Origin: Streptomyces ortus
GTDB taxonomy: Bacteria; Actinomycetota; Actinomycetes; Streptomycetales; Streptomycetaceae
Reading direction: 5' to 3'
Length of the DNA stretch: 64,000 bases
Assembly (NCBI RefSeq): GCF_026341275.1
Contig: NZ_JAIFZO010000002.1
Location: 4,680,118-4,744,117, forward strand
The translations under genes and the position numbers were made by a program. The notes beneath the pieces were generated by a model. The model was given only the letters and a program-made list of their open reading frames with translations, was not told the origin of the DNA and ran no database searches. Numbering within the stretch: the stretch's first letter is position 1; each line of letters starts with the position of its first letter. Below, piece by piece: positions 15,444 through 25,059 of the stretch.

Positions 15444-17225
15444 GTGTCCAAATCGCCGGTGAGAGCACAGGCCAAGGGGGCTGGGCGCGTGGGTGTACGT
15501 CGTGATTCCGCTGTGGGCGAACAGGGTTCCGGTGGAGCGAGGAAAACGACAAAAGCGGCGGGGTCGCGACCGGCGACGACCGCGGCGGGAGCCGCCGGGA
15601 AGGCCGCGGGGGTCGCCGCCTCGGAGATGGCCGCGGCCGCGAAGAAGGTCGCGGTCGCCAGGAAGGCCGCCGCCGCGAAGAGGACCGCCAAGGAGAGCGC
15701 GAGGAAGACCGCGCCCACGAGGACGTCCGCCAGGACGCCCACCAAGGCGCCGGCGAAGAGGCCCGCACCGGGCGTGAAGGCCGCTGCGGCCAAGAAGCCC
15801 GGGTCGGCGGTGAAAGCCGCCTCGGCCAAGAAGTCCGTACCGTCCGTCAAGGCCGCTTCGGCCAAGAGGTCCGCACCAGGTGGGAAGGCCGCTTCGGCCA
15901 AGAAGCCCGCACCTTCCGTGAGGGCCGCCGCGACCAAGAAGTCCGCGTCGGCGGTGAAGGCCGTGAGGTCCGCGTCCGCCAGGAAATCCGCGCCCCCGCA
16001 GAAGTCCGCAGCCATCGAGAAGGCCGGGCCCGCCGAGAAGGCGGTGCCTGCCGCGAAGCCCGTCCGTGCGAGGAAAACCGTGCCCGCCAAGAAAGCTGTG
16101 TCCGGCAAGAAGGCCGTGCCGATCAAGAAAGCGGCAACCGTCAAGAAGGCCGTGACCGTCAAGAAGGCCACCGCCGCCGCGAAGGCCGCGCCTGCCGAAG
16201 AGTCCGCGCCGGGCAAGAAGGCCGGGCCCGCCAAGAAGGCCGTGTCGGCCAAGAAGGCCGTGTCGGCCAAGAAGGCCGCGCCCGCCAAGAAAGCCGTCGC
16301 CGGCGACGTGACCGCCGGTCGCGTCGCTCCCGCCAAGCCGCCTCGCGACGAGTCGCACACGGCTCTCGTCCGGCGGGCCCGGCGTATCAACCGCGAGCTG
16401 GCCGAGGTGTACCCGTACGCCCACCCCGAGCTGGACTTCGAGAACCCCTTCCAGCTCGTGGTCGCCACCGTCCTGTCGGCGCAGACGACCGACCTGCGGG
16501 TGAACCAGACGACACCGGCGCTCTTCGCGAAGTACCCCACGCCCGAGGACCTGGCCGCGGCGAACCCGGAGGAGGTCGAGGAGATCCTGCGCCCCACCGG
16601 GTTCTTCCGGGCCAAGACCAAGTCGGTCATGGGCCTCTCCAAGGCCCTGCGGGACGACTTCGGCGGCGAGGTGCCCGGCCGCCTCGAAGACCTGGTCAAA
16701 CTGCCTGGCGTCGGCCGCAAGACCGCCTTCGTCGTCCTCGGGAACGCCTTCGGCCGGCCCGGCATCACCGTCGACACCCACTTCCAGCGGCTCGTACGAC
16801 GCTGGGAGTGGACCGCCGAGAAGGAGCCCGACAAGATCGAGCGGGCCGTCGGCGAGCTCTTCCCGAAGAGCGACTGGACGATGCTGTCGCACCACGTGAT
16901 CTTCCACGGCCGCCGTATCTGCCACGCCCGCAAACCCGCCTGCGGCGCCTGCCCCATCGCCCCGCTCTGCCCGGCGTACGGGGAGGGCGAGACGGACCCG
17001 GAGAAGGCGAAGAAGCTCCTGAAGTACGAGAAGGGCGGCTTCCCTGGCCAGCGCCTCAACCCTCCGCAGTCCTACCTGGACGCGGGCGGTATCCCGGCCC
17101 CGCCGCTCGGAGCGCCCGCCACCGCCCCGCCCGCCACCGCCCCGCCCGCGCCCGCCGGTCCCGATTCGCCCGCGCCCGGTTCCACCGCGCCCGCCCCGGG
17201 TTCACCCTCGCGTGGCACCGGATGA
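15444..17225 (+). CDS. nth: Endonuclease III (Nth) with long Lys/Ala-rich N-terminal tail
   Basis: The C-terminal ~290 residues are a complete DNA glycosylase/AP lyase: helix-hairpin-helix with catalytic Lys in LVKLPGVGRKTAFVVLG, catalytic Asp in TVDTHFQRL, and a 4Fe-4S site spaced C-x6-C-x2-C-x5-C (CHARKPACGACPIAPLC, about residue 492). It excises oxidised pyrimidines in base-excision repair. Ahead of it lie about 300 residues of AKKA/KSAP-type repeats resembling histone H1 tails, far longer than in ordinary Nth. A Pro/Ala-rich stretch ends the protein. GTG 15444 gives 593 residues; an in-frame GTG at 15489 has the better ribosome site (AAGGGGG) and may be the real start. Confidence 0.9.
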   Translation: MSKSPVRAQAKGAGRVGVRRDSAVGEQGSGGARKTTKAAGSRPATTAAGAAGKAAGVAASEMAAAAKKVAVARKAAAAKRTAKESARKTAPTRTSARTPTKAPAKRPAPGVKAAAAKKPGSAVKAASAKKSVPSVKAASAKRSAPGGKAASAKKPAPSVRAAATKKSASAVKAVRSASARKSAPPQKSAAIEKAGPAEKAVPAAKPVRARKTVPAKKAVSGKKAVPIKKAATVKKAVTVKKATAAAKAAPAEESAPGKKAGPAKKAVSAKKAVSAKKAAPAKKAVAGDVTAGRVAPAKPPRDESHTALVRRARRINRELAEVYPYAHPELDFENPFQLVVATVLSAQTTDLRVNQTTPALFAKYPTPEDLAAANPEEVEEILRPTGFFRAKTKSVMGLSKALRDDFGGEVPGRLEDLVKLPGVGRKTAFVVLGNAFGRPGITVDTHFQRLVRRWEWTAEKEPDKIERAVGELFPKSDWTMLSHHVIFHGRRICHARKPACGACPIAPLCPAYGEGETDPEKAKKLLKYEKGGFPGQRLNPPQSYLDAGGIPAPPLGAPATAPPATAPPAPAGPDSPAPGSTAPAPGSPSRGTG

Positions 17226-17277
17226 CGGAACGATCTGCGGCGTCGCGGGCGTTGAGAGCAGCAGAACGGGGGTGGCG

Positions 17278-18024
17278 ATGACGCGCACGAGCCATACGCA
17301 CGACCTGCAGGACGGCACACCCGACCTGCGGCACGGCACGCACGACAGGCGGTACGGCGATCTGGCCCTGACCAAGGCCGGGCTGCCCGGCTGGCTGGAC
17401 CCGGTGGTCCGCGCCGTCGAGACGGTCCAGCCCCGCCAGCTGAGCCGTTTCCTGCCGCCTGAGGACGGCGCCGGACGCCAGTCGGCCGTGCTGATCCTGT
17501 TCGGCGAGGGCGAGCGCGGCCCCGAGCTGCTGCTCATGGAGCGCGCCACCTCGCTCAGATCGCATGCCGGACAGCCGTCCTTCCCCGGGGGATCCCTCGA
17601 CCCCGAGGACGGCGACCCGCAGGCCGACGGGCCGCTGCGGGCCGCCCTGCGCGAGGCCGAGGAGGAGACCGGGCTCGACCCCCGGGGCGTCCAGCTCTTC
17701 GGTGTGCTGCCGAAGCTCTACATCCCGGTGAGCAGCTTCGTGGTGACCCCCGTCCTCGGCTGGTGGCGTGAGCCGACACCGGTCGACGCGGTCGATCCGA
17801 ACGAGACCGCGAGGGTGTTCACGGTGCCCGTGGCGGATCTCACGGACCCGGCCAACCGTGTGACGGCGGTCCACCCCAGGGGTCACCGAGGTCCGGCATT
17901 CCTGGTCGAATCGGCCCTGGTGTGGGGCTTCACAGCCGGAATCATCGACCGTCTGCTGCACTACGCCGACTGGGAGCGTCCCTGGGACCAGGACAAGCAG
18001 GTCCCGCTCGACTGGCGCGCATGA
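17278..18024 (+). CDS. CoA pyrophosphatase-like NUDIX hydrolase
   Basis: The 248-residue protein carries a Nudix box in the form LREAEEETGLDP, preceded by RSHAGQPSFPGGSLDPEDGD. This arrangement is typical of the CoA/NudL subgroup (family UPF0035), so hydrolysis of CoA or a similar dinucleotide is likely. The ATG at 17278 follows a G-rich site. The gene starts 52 bases after nth in the same direction and is followed by a MarP-like protease, suggesting an operon that starts at nth. Confidence 0.86.
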   Translation: MTRTSHTHDLQDGTPDLRHGTHDRRYGDLALTKAGLPGWLDPVVRAVETVQPRQLSRFLPPEDGAGRQSAVLILFGEGERGPELLLMERATSLRSHAGQPSFPGGSLDPEDGDPQADGPLRAALREAEEETGLDPRGVQLFGVLPKLYIPVSSFVVTPVLGWWREPTPVDAVDPNETARVFTVPVADLTDPANRVTAVHPRGHRGPAFLVESALVWGFTAGIIDRLLHYADWERPWDQDKQVPLDWRA

Positions 18025-18144
18025 CAGGGTGGCCTCTGTGCTGTGTCCTTCCGGGGGGATCTCCGTCTCCCTGTCGCTGTGCGGCGGGCCGGCCCCCCGG
18101 CCAGGACGTGGCTACCGCAAAGTGATGAGGCGAGGCTCGAAGCA

Positions 18145-19344
18145 GTGAACGTGCTGGACATCCTGTTGCTGGTCGCCGCCGTGTGGTTCGCGATCGTGGG
18201 CTATCGCCAGGGGTTCGTCGTCGGCATCCTGTCGGTGATCGGTTTCCTGGGCGGTGGCCTCGTCGCCGTCTACCTCCTGCCCGTCGTCTGGGGCGCGGTG
18301 ACGGACGACGCGAAGGTCGATACGACCGCCGCCGTCGTCGCCGTGGTCGTGGTGATCGTCTGCGCCTCCGTCGGCCAGGCCCTCACCACCCACCTGGGCA
18401 ACAAGCTGCGCCGGTACATCACCTGGTCCCCGGCCCGCGCGCTGGACGCCACGGGGGGCGCCCTCGTCAACGTGGTGGCGATGCTCCTCGTGGCCTGGCT
18501 GATCGGCTCGGCCCTCGCCGGTACGACGCTGCCGACGCTCGGCAAGGAGGTCCGCAGTTCCAAGGTGCTGCTCGGAGTGGCGCGCGCCCTGCCCGCCCAG
18601 GCCGACACCTGGTTCCAGGGCTTCTCCTCGGTCCTCGCGCGCAACGGCTTCCCGCAGGTCTTCAGCCCCTTCTCGGACGAGCAGATCGACCCGGTGAAGG
18701 CACCCGACCCGGCCCTCGCCACGAGCCCGGTCGCCACCCGTGCCCAGCGCTCCATCGTCAAGGTCACCGGCACCGCCCAGAGCTGCGGCAAGGTCCTCGA
18801 AGGCACCGGCTTCGTCTTTGGACAGCGCCGCGTGATGACCAACGCGCACGTGGTCGGCGGCGTGGACGAGCCGTACGTCCAGATAGGCGGCGAGGGCAGG
18901 CGGCTCGCCGCGAAGGTCGTGCTCTACGACTGGGAGCGCGACATCGCCGTACTCGACGTGCCCGAACTGCAGGCACCCGTCCTGCAGTTCTCCGCCCGGC
19001 CGGCGGCCCGGTCGGACGGCGCGATCGTCGCGGGCTTCCCGGAGAACGGCTCGTACACGATCAACGCGGCGCGGGTGCGCGGCCCCATCACGGCCAACGG
19101 ACCGGACATCTACCACCGGGGCACGGTGAAGCGCGGGGTGTACTCGCTCTTCGCGACCGTGCGCCAGGGCAACTCAGGCGGCCCCCTGCTCACCCCGGAC
19201 GGCAAGGTGTACGGCGTGGTGTTCGCGAAGTCCCTCGACGATCCCGAGACCGGTTACGCGCTGACCGTGGAGGAGATCCGGGAGGACATCATCAAGGGCC
19301 GCACCGCCAACCAGCAGGTGGACAGCGACAGCTGCGCGCTCTAG
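18145..19344 (+). CDS. MarP-like membrane serine protease (CvpA plus trypsin-like)
   Basis: The protein combines four N-terminal membrane helices of the CvpA/colicin V production type (residues 1-165) with an extracytoplasmic trypsin-like protease. The catalytic triad is visible as His in MTNAHVVGG (about 232), Asp in WERDIAVLDV (about 266) and Ser in RQGNSGGPLL (about 343). The mycobacterial homologue MarP supports acid and oxidative stress tolerance by cleaving wall enzymes. The GTG start at 18145 has GAGG at the right distance and lies directly before the first helix (VNVLDILLLVAAVWFAIVG). The final cysteine may pair with the Cys near residue 213. Confidence 0.9.
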   Translation: MNVLDILLLVAAVWFAIVGYRQGFVVGILSVIGFLGGGLVAVYLLPVVWGAVTDDAKVDTTAAVVAVVVVIVCASVGQALTTHLGNKLRRYITWSPARALDATGGALVNVVAMLLVAWLIGSALAGTTLPTLGKEVRSSKVLLGVARALPAQADTWFQGFSSVLARNGFPQVFSPFSDEQIDPVKAPDPALATSPVATRAQRSIVKVTGTAQSCGKVLEGTGFVFGQRRVMTNAHVVGGVDEPYVQIGGEGRRLAAKVVLYDWERDIAVLDVPELQAPVLQFSARPAARSDGAIVAGFPENGSYTINAARVRGPITANGPDIYHRGTVKRGVYSLFATVRQGNSGGPLLTPDGKVYGVVFAKSLDDPETGYALTVEEIREDIIKGRTANQQVDSDSCAL

Positions 19345-19839
19345 AGGGCGGGTTCCGGCGCGGGCGGCCCCGTCACACGGGCGGCGCGAGCCCTTGTCCG
19401 CACGGGCTGTGCGAGCCGTCTGCCCGCACGGGCCGCGCTGCTGAGGGTTCCTGAGCCGATCAGCCGCGGGGATGACGCAAACGCGCCGAGACCCATCGGG
19501 CCCGACGCCTCAGAATGTGCGGGATTCCCAGTCGGGGGTCCGTGCCCTGCAACTGCGGGGCGCCCCTTCGATGAGAACTCAGCCCGCCGATCGAGCGGCG
19601 GTTGCGTGCTGCGTCACTGTAGTCGTGCGTCCAGCCCATACACCGACGTCTGCCCCAGCCCCAAGGTCGATAACCGCCCCCACGCCCCCCAATTGGCCTA
19701 TGCGTGAGGCAATTGGCGTTCGTAGAACAGACGTTCCTGGGACCCGTGTGACACATGGGGCCACAGACCCCGCCGCCGACCGTCGGACCCACGGCGCGAC
19801 CAGCGGCGTAACCCCCCGTGGGCGTCCCGAACGGCCGTC
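19345..19839. other. Intergenic region between converging genes
   Basis: The 495 bases carry no open frame with streptomycete codon bias or a ribosome site. An imperfect inverted repeat at 19689-19716 (CCAATTGGCCT against AGGCAATTGG) and locally lower G+C are the only structure seen. It may hold terminators for both converging genes. Confidence 0.4.
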
Positions 19840-20805
19840 TCAGCGGTCCGGCTCGGGGTCCTGAAGCCAGTTCACCAATTCGGTGGAGAACGCCACCGGG
19901 TCCTCCTCGTGCGGGAAGTGCCCGAGCCCGTCGAACAGCCGCCAGCGGTACGGCGCTTCGACGTACTCCCCGGACCCCGCCGCACTCCGTGTGCGCATCA
20001 CCGGATCGAGAGATCCGTGCAGATGCAGCGTCGGCACCCGCACCGGCCGCTTCATCCGCCGGTTGAACTGGATGCCGTCGGGACGCGCCATCGAGCGGAC
20101 CATCCACCGGTAGGGCTCCACCGAGCAGTGCGCGGTCGAGGGGATGAGCATCGCCCGCCGGTACGTCTCCACGACGTCGTCGTCCGGCAGCCGGGGCCCC
20201 GACCAGTCGCGGATCAGCCGGCCGACCAGGGCGCCCTCGTCGGCGATCAGTTGGCGCTCCGGGATCCAGGGCCGCTGAAAACCCCACACGTACGAACCGG
20301 CCGCGGTCTGCTTCCGGTCCGAGAGCATCGCGGAGCGCCAGCGCCGGGGATGCGGCATCGAGGAGACCACGAGCCTGCGCACCAGCTTGGGGCGCATCAC
20401 GGCCGCCGTCCACGCCAGATAGCCGCCGAGGTCGTGGCCGACCAGCGCGGCGTCGGGCTCACCGAGTGACCGTACGACCCCGGTGATGTCGAGCGCGAGG
20501 TTCGCCGGGTCGTAGCCGCGCGGGGTGCGGTCGCTGCCCCCGACGCCCCGCAGGTCCATGGCGACCGCGCGGAAGCCCGCGTCGGCGAGCGCCACCAGCT
20601 GATGCCGCCAGGCCCACCAGAACTGCGGAAAGCCGTGCAGCAGCAGGACCAGCGGCCCGTCACCCAGCTCGGCGATGTGGAAGCGCGCCCCGTTCGCGGC
20701 GACATCCCGGTGGATCACCTCTTTGGCGCCGGGTACGTCGAGCCGTACGACAGAGGTGGGTTGCGCCGGGGGTGATTGCCCGGCAGGGAGGGAGGAGCCC
20801 GTCAT
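19840..20805 (-). CDS. Alpha/beta hydrolase, epoxide-hydrolase-like
   Basis: The 321-residue alpha/beta hydrolase has the oxyanion motif LLHGFPQFWWAWRHQ, a nucleophile elbow with Asp (VGHDLGGYLAW) rather than Ser, and a late catalytic His in GLGHFPHEE. An Asp nucleophile with HGFP points to the epoxide hydrolase or haloalkane dehalogenase branch. The ATG start overlaps the stop of the holin-like gene (20802-20805), so the two are co-translated. A C-terminal SxxLVNWLQD helix completes the fold. Confidence 0.86.
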   Translation of the reverse strand: MTGSSLPAGQSPPAQPTSVVRLDVPGAKEVIHRDVAANGARFHIAELGDGPLVLLLHGFPQFWWAWRHQLVALADAGFRAVAMDLRGVGGSDRTPRGYDPANLALDITGVVRSLGEPDAALVGHDLGGYLAWTAAVMRPKLVRRLVVSSMPHPRRWRSAMLSDRKQTAAGSYVWGFQRPWIPERQLIADEGALVGRLIRDWSGPRLPDDDVVETYRRAMLIPSTAHCSVEPYRWMVRSMARPDGIQFNRRMKRPVRVPTLHLHGSLDPVMRTRSAAGSGEYVEAPYRWRLFDGLGHFPHEEDPVAFSTELVNWLQDPEPDR

Positions 20806-21290
20806 GAGGACGAGCGTGTCACAGCCTCGACTCCCTCGCCGACCCGGTACACGGTGGTCATCTCACGGGGGTGCGGCTTCACGTTCTGCAGAACGGCCGC
20901 CGACTCCTTCACCGAGGCCGCCGTCTTCTGCGGGCCCTTCCCCTTCTTGGCCTTCTTCGCGAAGACCACACCGATCAGCGCGAGGACCGCGGCAACCAGC
21001 ACGTTCGCGGCGAACGACAGCAGGAAGCAGACGGCCATGTTCCAGCCGCTCCAGGTACGGATGCCGTACGCCAGGGCGAAACTCAGCATCGGCAGGGAGA
21101 AGATCAGTACCGCGCCGGCCGCGCTGAACGCGCCGCCGCCGACCGCCCCGCGCTTGACGTCCCGCTTGAGCTGCGCCTTCGCCAGCGCGATCTCGTCGTG
21201 CACCAGCGCGGACATCTCGGTCGTCGCCGAGGCGAACAGCTGGCCGATGCTGCGTTCGGCGCCGACCGGGCTGCCGTCGGGTGCGCTCAT
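20802..21290 (-). CDS. Phage-holin-family membrane protein (actinobacterial holin-X type)
   Basis: The 162-residue protein has an amphipathic N-terminal helix (EMSALVHDEIALAKAQLKRD), two membrane segments (about residues 52-76 and 82-110), and a Lys-rich tail. This is the layout of the actinobacterial PF07332 holin-like family, which is chromosomal and not evidence of a prophage. Its function is unknown. It is coupled to the hydrolase downstream. A T/G-rich repetitive spacer separates it from nhaA upstream. Confidence 0.82.
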   Translation of the reverse strand: MSAPDGSPVGAERSIGQLFASATTEMSALVHDEIALAKAQLKRDVKRGAVGGGAFSAAGAVLIFSLPMLSFALAYGIRTWSGWNMAVCFLLSFAANVLVAAVLALIGVVFAKKAKKGKGPQKTAASVKESAAVLQNVKPHPREMTTVYRVGEGVEAVTRSSS

Positions 21291-21435
21291 CGCGTTCTCC
21301 CTGTTATCTGGGTTATCCGGGTTGTATGGGTTGTCGTGTTTGTCGTGTCGCCGGTGTGGTGACTGTCCGGATGGTGCGGCCGGTGGTTTCGGACCGTCAG
21401 GTCTTGGCCGTACCTTTCGGACCGTCTGTGTCAGA

Positions 21436-22866
21436 TCATGCCGGACCGTCGTGCTCCACGCCTGCCCCGCCCGTCACTTCGGCAAGCCTTCGGTGTTCGG
21501 CGGCCTTGCGCTCGTAGATCTCGGCCATGCGCAGGTGGTAGGCCGGATCGTCCTGCTCGTACACGTCGGGGACGCCCGAGAGGTCCTCGTCGCGCTCCTC
21601 GTCCTCCCACAGCTTTCGGTACCTGGCGTTGCGCATCTTCAGCAGCACGCCCGACAGGACGGTCGCGATCAGGGAGCCCGTCAGGACGGCCGCCTTGACG
21701 CCGTCGCTGAGCGCCGGGTCGTCCGCGAAGGCGAGTTCGCCGATGAGCAGCGACACGGTGAAGCCGATGCCCGCGAGGGAGGCGACCGCGAAGACGTCCG
21801 GCCAGGCGAGGTCGTCGGAGAGGGACGCGCTGGTGAAGCGGGCCGTCAGCCACGTACCGCCGAAGATCCCGAGCGCCTTGCCGACGACGAGGCCGAGTAC
21901 GACCCCCAGGGTCTCCGGCTGGGTGAACACGTCGCCGAGCGCGCCGCCCGACACGGCGACCCCGGCGCTGAACAGCGCGAACAGCGGTACGGCCAGTCCG
22001 GCCGACAGGGGACGTACGAGATGTTCGACCCGTTCGCCCGGTGAGTGCTCCTCGCCCTCGTCCACGCGGGTGGTGCAGCGCAGCATCAGGCCCATCGCGA
22101 CGCCGGCGACGGTGGCGTGGATGCCGCTGTTGTACATCAGGCCCCAGACGACCAGGGCGAGCGGCACGTACACGTACCAGCCGCGTACGCCCTTCCTGAG
22201 CAACAGCCAGAAGACGGCGAGGCCGGCGACGGCGCCGCCGAGCGCGGCGAAGTTCAGGTCGTCGGTGAAGAAGACCGCGATGATCAGGATGGCGAGGAGG
22301 TCGTCGACGACGGCGAGCGTGAGCAGGAAGGCGCGCAGGGCGCTCGGCAGCGACGTACCGAGGACGGCGAGGACGGCGAGCGCGAAGGCGATGTCCGTCG
22401 CGGTGGGTACGGCCCAGCCGGCGAGGGAGCCGCCGCCGGTGACGCCGACCAGGGTGTAGACCAGCGCGGGCATCACCATGCCGCAGAGCGCGGCGACGAC
22501 GGGGAGCGCGGCGGCCCGCGGGTCCCTGAGATCGCCCGCGACCAGTTCGCGCTTGAGCTCGATGCCCGCGACGAAGAAGAAGACCGCGAGGAGCCCGTCG
22601 GCGGCCCAGTGCTCGACGGAGAGGTCCAGACCGAGCGCGGCCGGCCCGAGGTGGAAGTCGCGGACGGACTCGTAACTCTCCCGCAGGGGGGTGTTCGCCC
22701 AGATCAGCGCGGCGACGGCGGCGATGAGCAGGAGGACGCCGCCGACCGTCTCGGTGCGCAGCGCGTCCGCGACGAAGGTCCGCTCGGGCAGCGAGAGCCG
22801 AGCGAGGACCTTGCGGTTCTTGGCGGCCTGGCGGTCATTGTCTGGCGTGGGGGTGGGCGCGGACAC
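21436..22866 (-). CDS. nhaA: Na+/H+ antiporter NhaA
   Basis: The 476-residue protein has about twelve membrane helices. The ion-binding aspartate pair is visible in LAVVDDLLAILIIAVFF, and the unwound-helix signature in VPTATDIAFALAVLAVLG, as in E. coli NhaA. It exchanges sodium for protons and helps pH and salt homeostasis. A charged C-terminal extension of ~55 residues (EDEERDEDLSG and YERKAAEHRRLAEV) exceeds the enteric enzyme and may be regulatory. It stands as a single gene between the holin-like gene and acs. Confidence 0.92.
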   Translation of the reverse strand: MSAPTPTPDNDRQAAKNRKVLARLSLPERTFVADALRTETVGGVLLLIAAVAALIWANTPLRESYESVRDFHLGPAALGLDLSVEHWAADGLLAVFFFVAGIELKRELVAGDLRDPRAAALPVVAALCGMVMPALVYTLVGVTGGGSLAGWAVPTATDIAFALAVLAVLGTSLPSALRAFLLTLAVVDDLLAILIIAVFFTDDLNFAALGGAVAGLAVFWLLLRKGVRGWYVYVPLALVVWGLMYNSGIHATVAGVAMGLMLRCTTRVDEGEEHSPGERVEHLVRPLSAGLAVPLFALFSAGVAVSGGALGDVFTQPETLGVVLGLVVGKALGIFGGTWLTARFTSASLSDDLAWPDVFAVASLAGIGFTVSLLIGELAFADDPALSDGVKAAVLTGSLIATVLSGVLLKMRNARYRKLWEDEERDEDLSGVPDVYEQDDPAYHLRMAEIYERKAAEHRRLAEVTGGAGVEHDGPA

Positions 22867-23010
22867 GGGGTCGACCTCCGGTCGGTGGGCAGGACGGAGT
22901 ACATGCCGACCAGACTTCCCGGCGCACCTATGAAACCCCGGGCTCCTTCGGAGCTCGGACGTTGTGTTGTCGCGTGTTTACCTCTTTCGCAGCCTACCCG
23001 CGATGGAGAA

Positions 23011-23043
23011 GGGGCACCCGGCGGGTCCGCCACCGGGTGCCCC
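23011..23043 (-). terminator. Terminator downstream of acs
   Basis: An 11-bp perfect stem (GGGGCACCCGG at 23011-23021 with its complement at 23033-23043) stands about 60 bases after the acs stop. Confidence 0.7.
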
Positions 23044-23100
23044 AGGGAGGCATGCGTCCGTACGGGACGTGGGTCGGTCCGCGTCCGTACGGGCCCCCTC

Positions 23101-25059
23101 TCAGTCCTCGCTGGACGCCCCGGGGAGCTTCGTCTGGATGAGGTCCATGACGGTGGAGTCGGTCAGCGTGGTGACGTCACCCAGCTGGCGGTTCTCCGCG
23201 ACGTCGCGCAGCAGTCGGCGCATGATCTTGCCGGAGCGGGTCTTGGGCAGCTCGGCCACCGGCAGGATCCGCTTCGGTTTGGCGATCGGGCCGAGGGCCT
23301 TGCCGACGTGATCGCGCAGCTCGCCCACGAGGGTCTCGGTCTCCGACGCGGAACCGCGCAGGATCACGAAGGCCACGATCGCCTGGCCGGTCGTCTCGTC
23401 GGCCGCGCCCACGACGGCCGCCTCGGCGACCGACGGGTGCGAGACGAGCGCCGACTCGACCTCGGTGGTCGAGATGTTGTGCCCGGACACGAGCATCACG
23501 TCGTCCACCCGGCCGAGCAGCCAGATGTCGCCGTCGTCGTCCTTCTTGGCACCGTCGCCCGCGAAGTACTTGCCCTCGAAACGCGACCAGTAGGTGTCGA
23601 TGTAGCGCTGGTCGTCGCCCCAGATGGTGCGCAGCATCGACGGCCACGGCTCGGTCAGGACGAGATAACCGCCGCCGCCGTCGGGGACCTCCCGCGCCTC
23701 GTCGTCGACGACCGTCGCGGAGATGCCCGGCAGTGCCCGCTGCGCGGAGCCCGGCTTGGTCTCGGTGACGCCGGGCAGCGGCGAGATCATCATCGCGCCG
23801 GTCTCGGTCTGCCACCAGGTGTCCACGATCGGGGTGCGGTCGCCGCCGATGTGCTTGCGGTACCAGACCCACGCCTCGGGGTTGATCGGCTCGCCGACCG
23901 AGCCGAGGACCCGCAGGCTCGACAGGTCGAACTTCGCGGGGATGTCGTCGCCCCACTTCATGAACGTCCGGATGGCCGTCGGGGCCGTGTAGAGGATCGT
24001 CACACCGTACTTCTGGATGATCTCCCAGAAACGTCCCTGGTGCGGGGTGTCGGGCGTGCCCTCGTACATCACCTGGGTCGCGCCGTTCGCCAGCGGTCCG
24101 TAGGTGATGTACGAGTGCCCGGTGACCCAGCCGATGTCGGCGGTGCACCAGTAGACGTCGGTCTCCGGCTTGAGGTCGAAGACGGAGTGGTGCGTGTACG
24201 CGGCCTGGGTGAGGTAGCCGCCGGAGGTGTGCAGGATGCCCTTGGGCTTACCCGTCGTCCCGGAGGTGTAGAGGATGAACAGCGGGTGCTCGGCGTCGAA
24301 CGCCTCGGGCGTGTGCTCGGCGGACTGCTTCTGCGTGATCTCGTGCCACCAGACGTCGCGGCCCTCGGTCCACGCGACGTCCTGGCCGGTACGGCGCACG
24401 ACGAGCACCTTGGCCACGCCGTCGACCCGGGAGACCGCCTCGTCGACGGCGGGCTTGAGCGCGCTGGGCTTGCCGCGGCGGTAACCGCCGTCGGAGGTGA
24501 TGACCAGCTTGGCGTCCGCGTCCTGGATGCGGGTGGCGATGGCGTCGGCGGAGAAGCCGCCGAAGACGACCGAGTGCGCGGCGCCGATGCGGGCGCAGGC
24601 CAGCATCGAGATGACGGCCTCGGGAATCATCGGGAGGTAGACGGCGACCCGGTCGCCCTTCTCCACTCCCAGCTCGGTCAGGGCGTTGGCCGCCCTGGAG
24701 ACCTCGTCCTTCAGCTCGGCGTAGGTGATGGCGCGGCTGTCACCCGGCTCGCCCTCGAAGTGGATGGCGACGCGGTCGCCGTGGCCTGCCTCGACATGCC
24801 GGTCCACGCAGTTGTACGCGACGTTGAGCTTGCCGTCCTGGAACCACTTCGCGAACGGAGGGTTCGACCAGTCCAGGGTCTCGGTCGGCTCGGTGGCCCA
24901 GGTCAGCCGACGGGCCTGCTCGGCCCAGAAGCCGAGCCTGTCAGCCTTGGCCTGCTCGTACGCCTCCGCGGTGACGTTGGCGTTCGCGGCCAGGTCGGCG
25001 GGCGGCGCGAACCTGCGTTCTTCCTTGAGCAGGTTGGAGAGGGAGGACGGCTCACTCAT
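23101..25059 (-). CDS. acs: Acetyl-CoA synthetase (acetate-CoA ligase)
   Basis: The 652-residue AMP-forming ligase has the P-loop-like motif LYTSGTTGKPKGILHT, the core motif WWQTETGAMMISPLPG, the hinge GRVDDVMLVSGHNIS, and near the C-terminus RSGKIMRRLLR, whose Lys is the acetylation site that shuts the enzyme off in other bacteria. It activates acetate to acetyl-CoA through acetyl-AMP. The ATG at 25059 is preceded by AGGGGGAAGT and overlaps the stop of a 16-codon leader ORF, which implies translational coupling. Length agrees with other Streptomyces Acs proteins. Confidence 0.94.
   Translation of the reverse strand: MSEPSSLSNLLKEERRFAPPADLAANANVTAEAYEQAKADRLGFWAEQARRLTWATEPTETLDWSNPPFAKWFQDGKLNVAYNCVDRHVEAGHGDRVAIHFEGEPGDSRAITYAELKDEVSRAANALTELGVEKGDRVAVYLPMIPEAVISMLACARIGAAHSVVFGGFSADAIATRIQDADAKLVITSDGGYRRGKPSALKPAVDEAVSRVDGVAKVLVVRRTGQDVAWTEGRDVWWHEITQKQSAEHTPEAFDAEHPLFILYTSGTTGKPKGILHTSGGYLTQAAYTHHSVFDLKPETDVYWCTADIGWVTGHSYITYGPLANGATQVMYEGTPDTPHQGRFWEIIQKYGVTILYTAPTAIRTFMKWGDDIPAKFDLSSLRVLGSVGEPINPEAWVWYRKHIGGDRTPIVDTWWQTETGAMMISPLPGVTETKPGSAQRALPGISATVVDDEAREVPDGGGGYLVLTEPWPSMLRTIWGDDQRYIDTYWSRFEGKYFAGDGAKKDDDGDIWLLGRVDDVMLVSGHNISTTEVESALVSHPSVAEAAVVGAADETTGQAIVAFVILRGSASETETLVGELRDHVGKALGPIAKPKRILPVAELPKTRSGKIMRRLLRDVAENRQLGDVTTLTDSTVMDLIQTKLPGASSED

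Noticed and set aside
19472..19864. A 130-codon plus-strand frame after the MarP-like gene
   Set aside because: It has no ribosome site, it is Thr/Pro/Arg-rich noise, and it runs into the converging hydrolase gene.
20802..21290. The holin-family gene considered as a prophage sign
   Set aside because: This holin-X type is a common chromosomal actinobacterial family, and no other phage genes are nearby.
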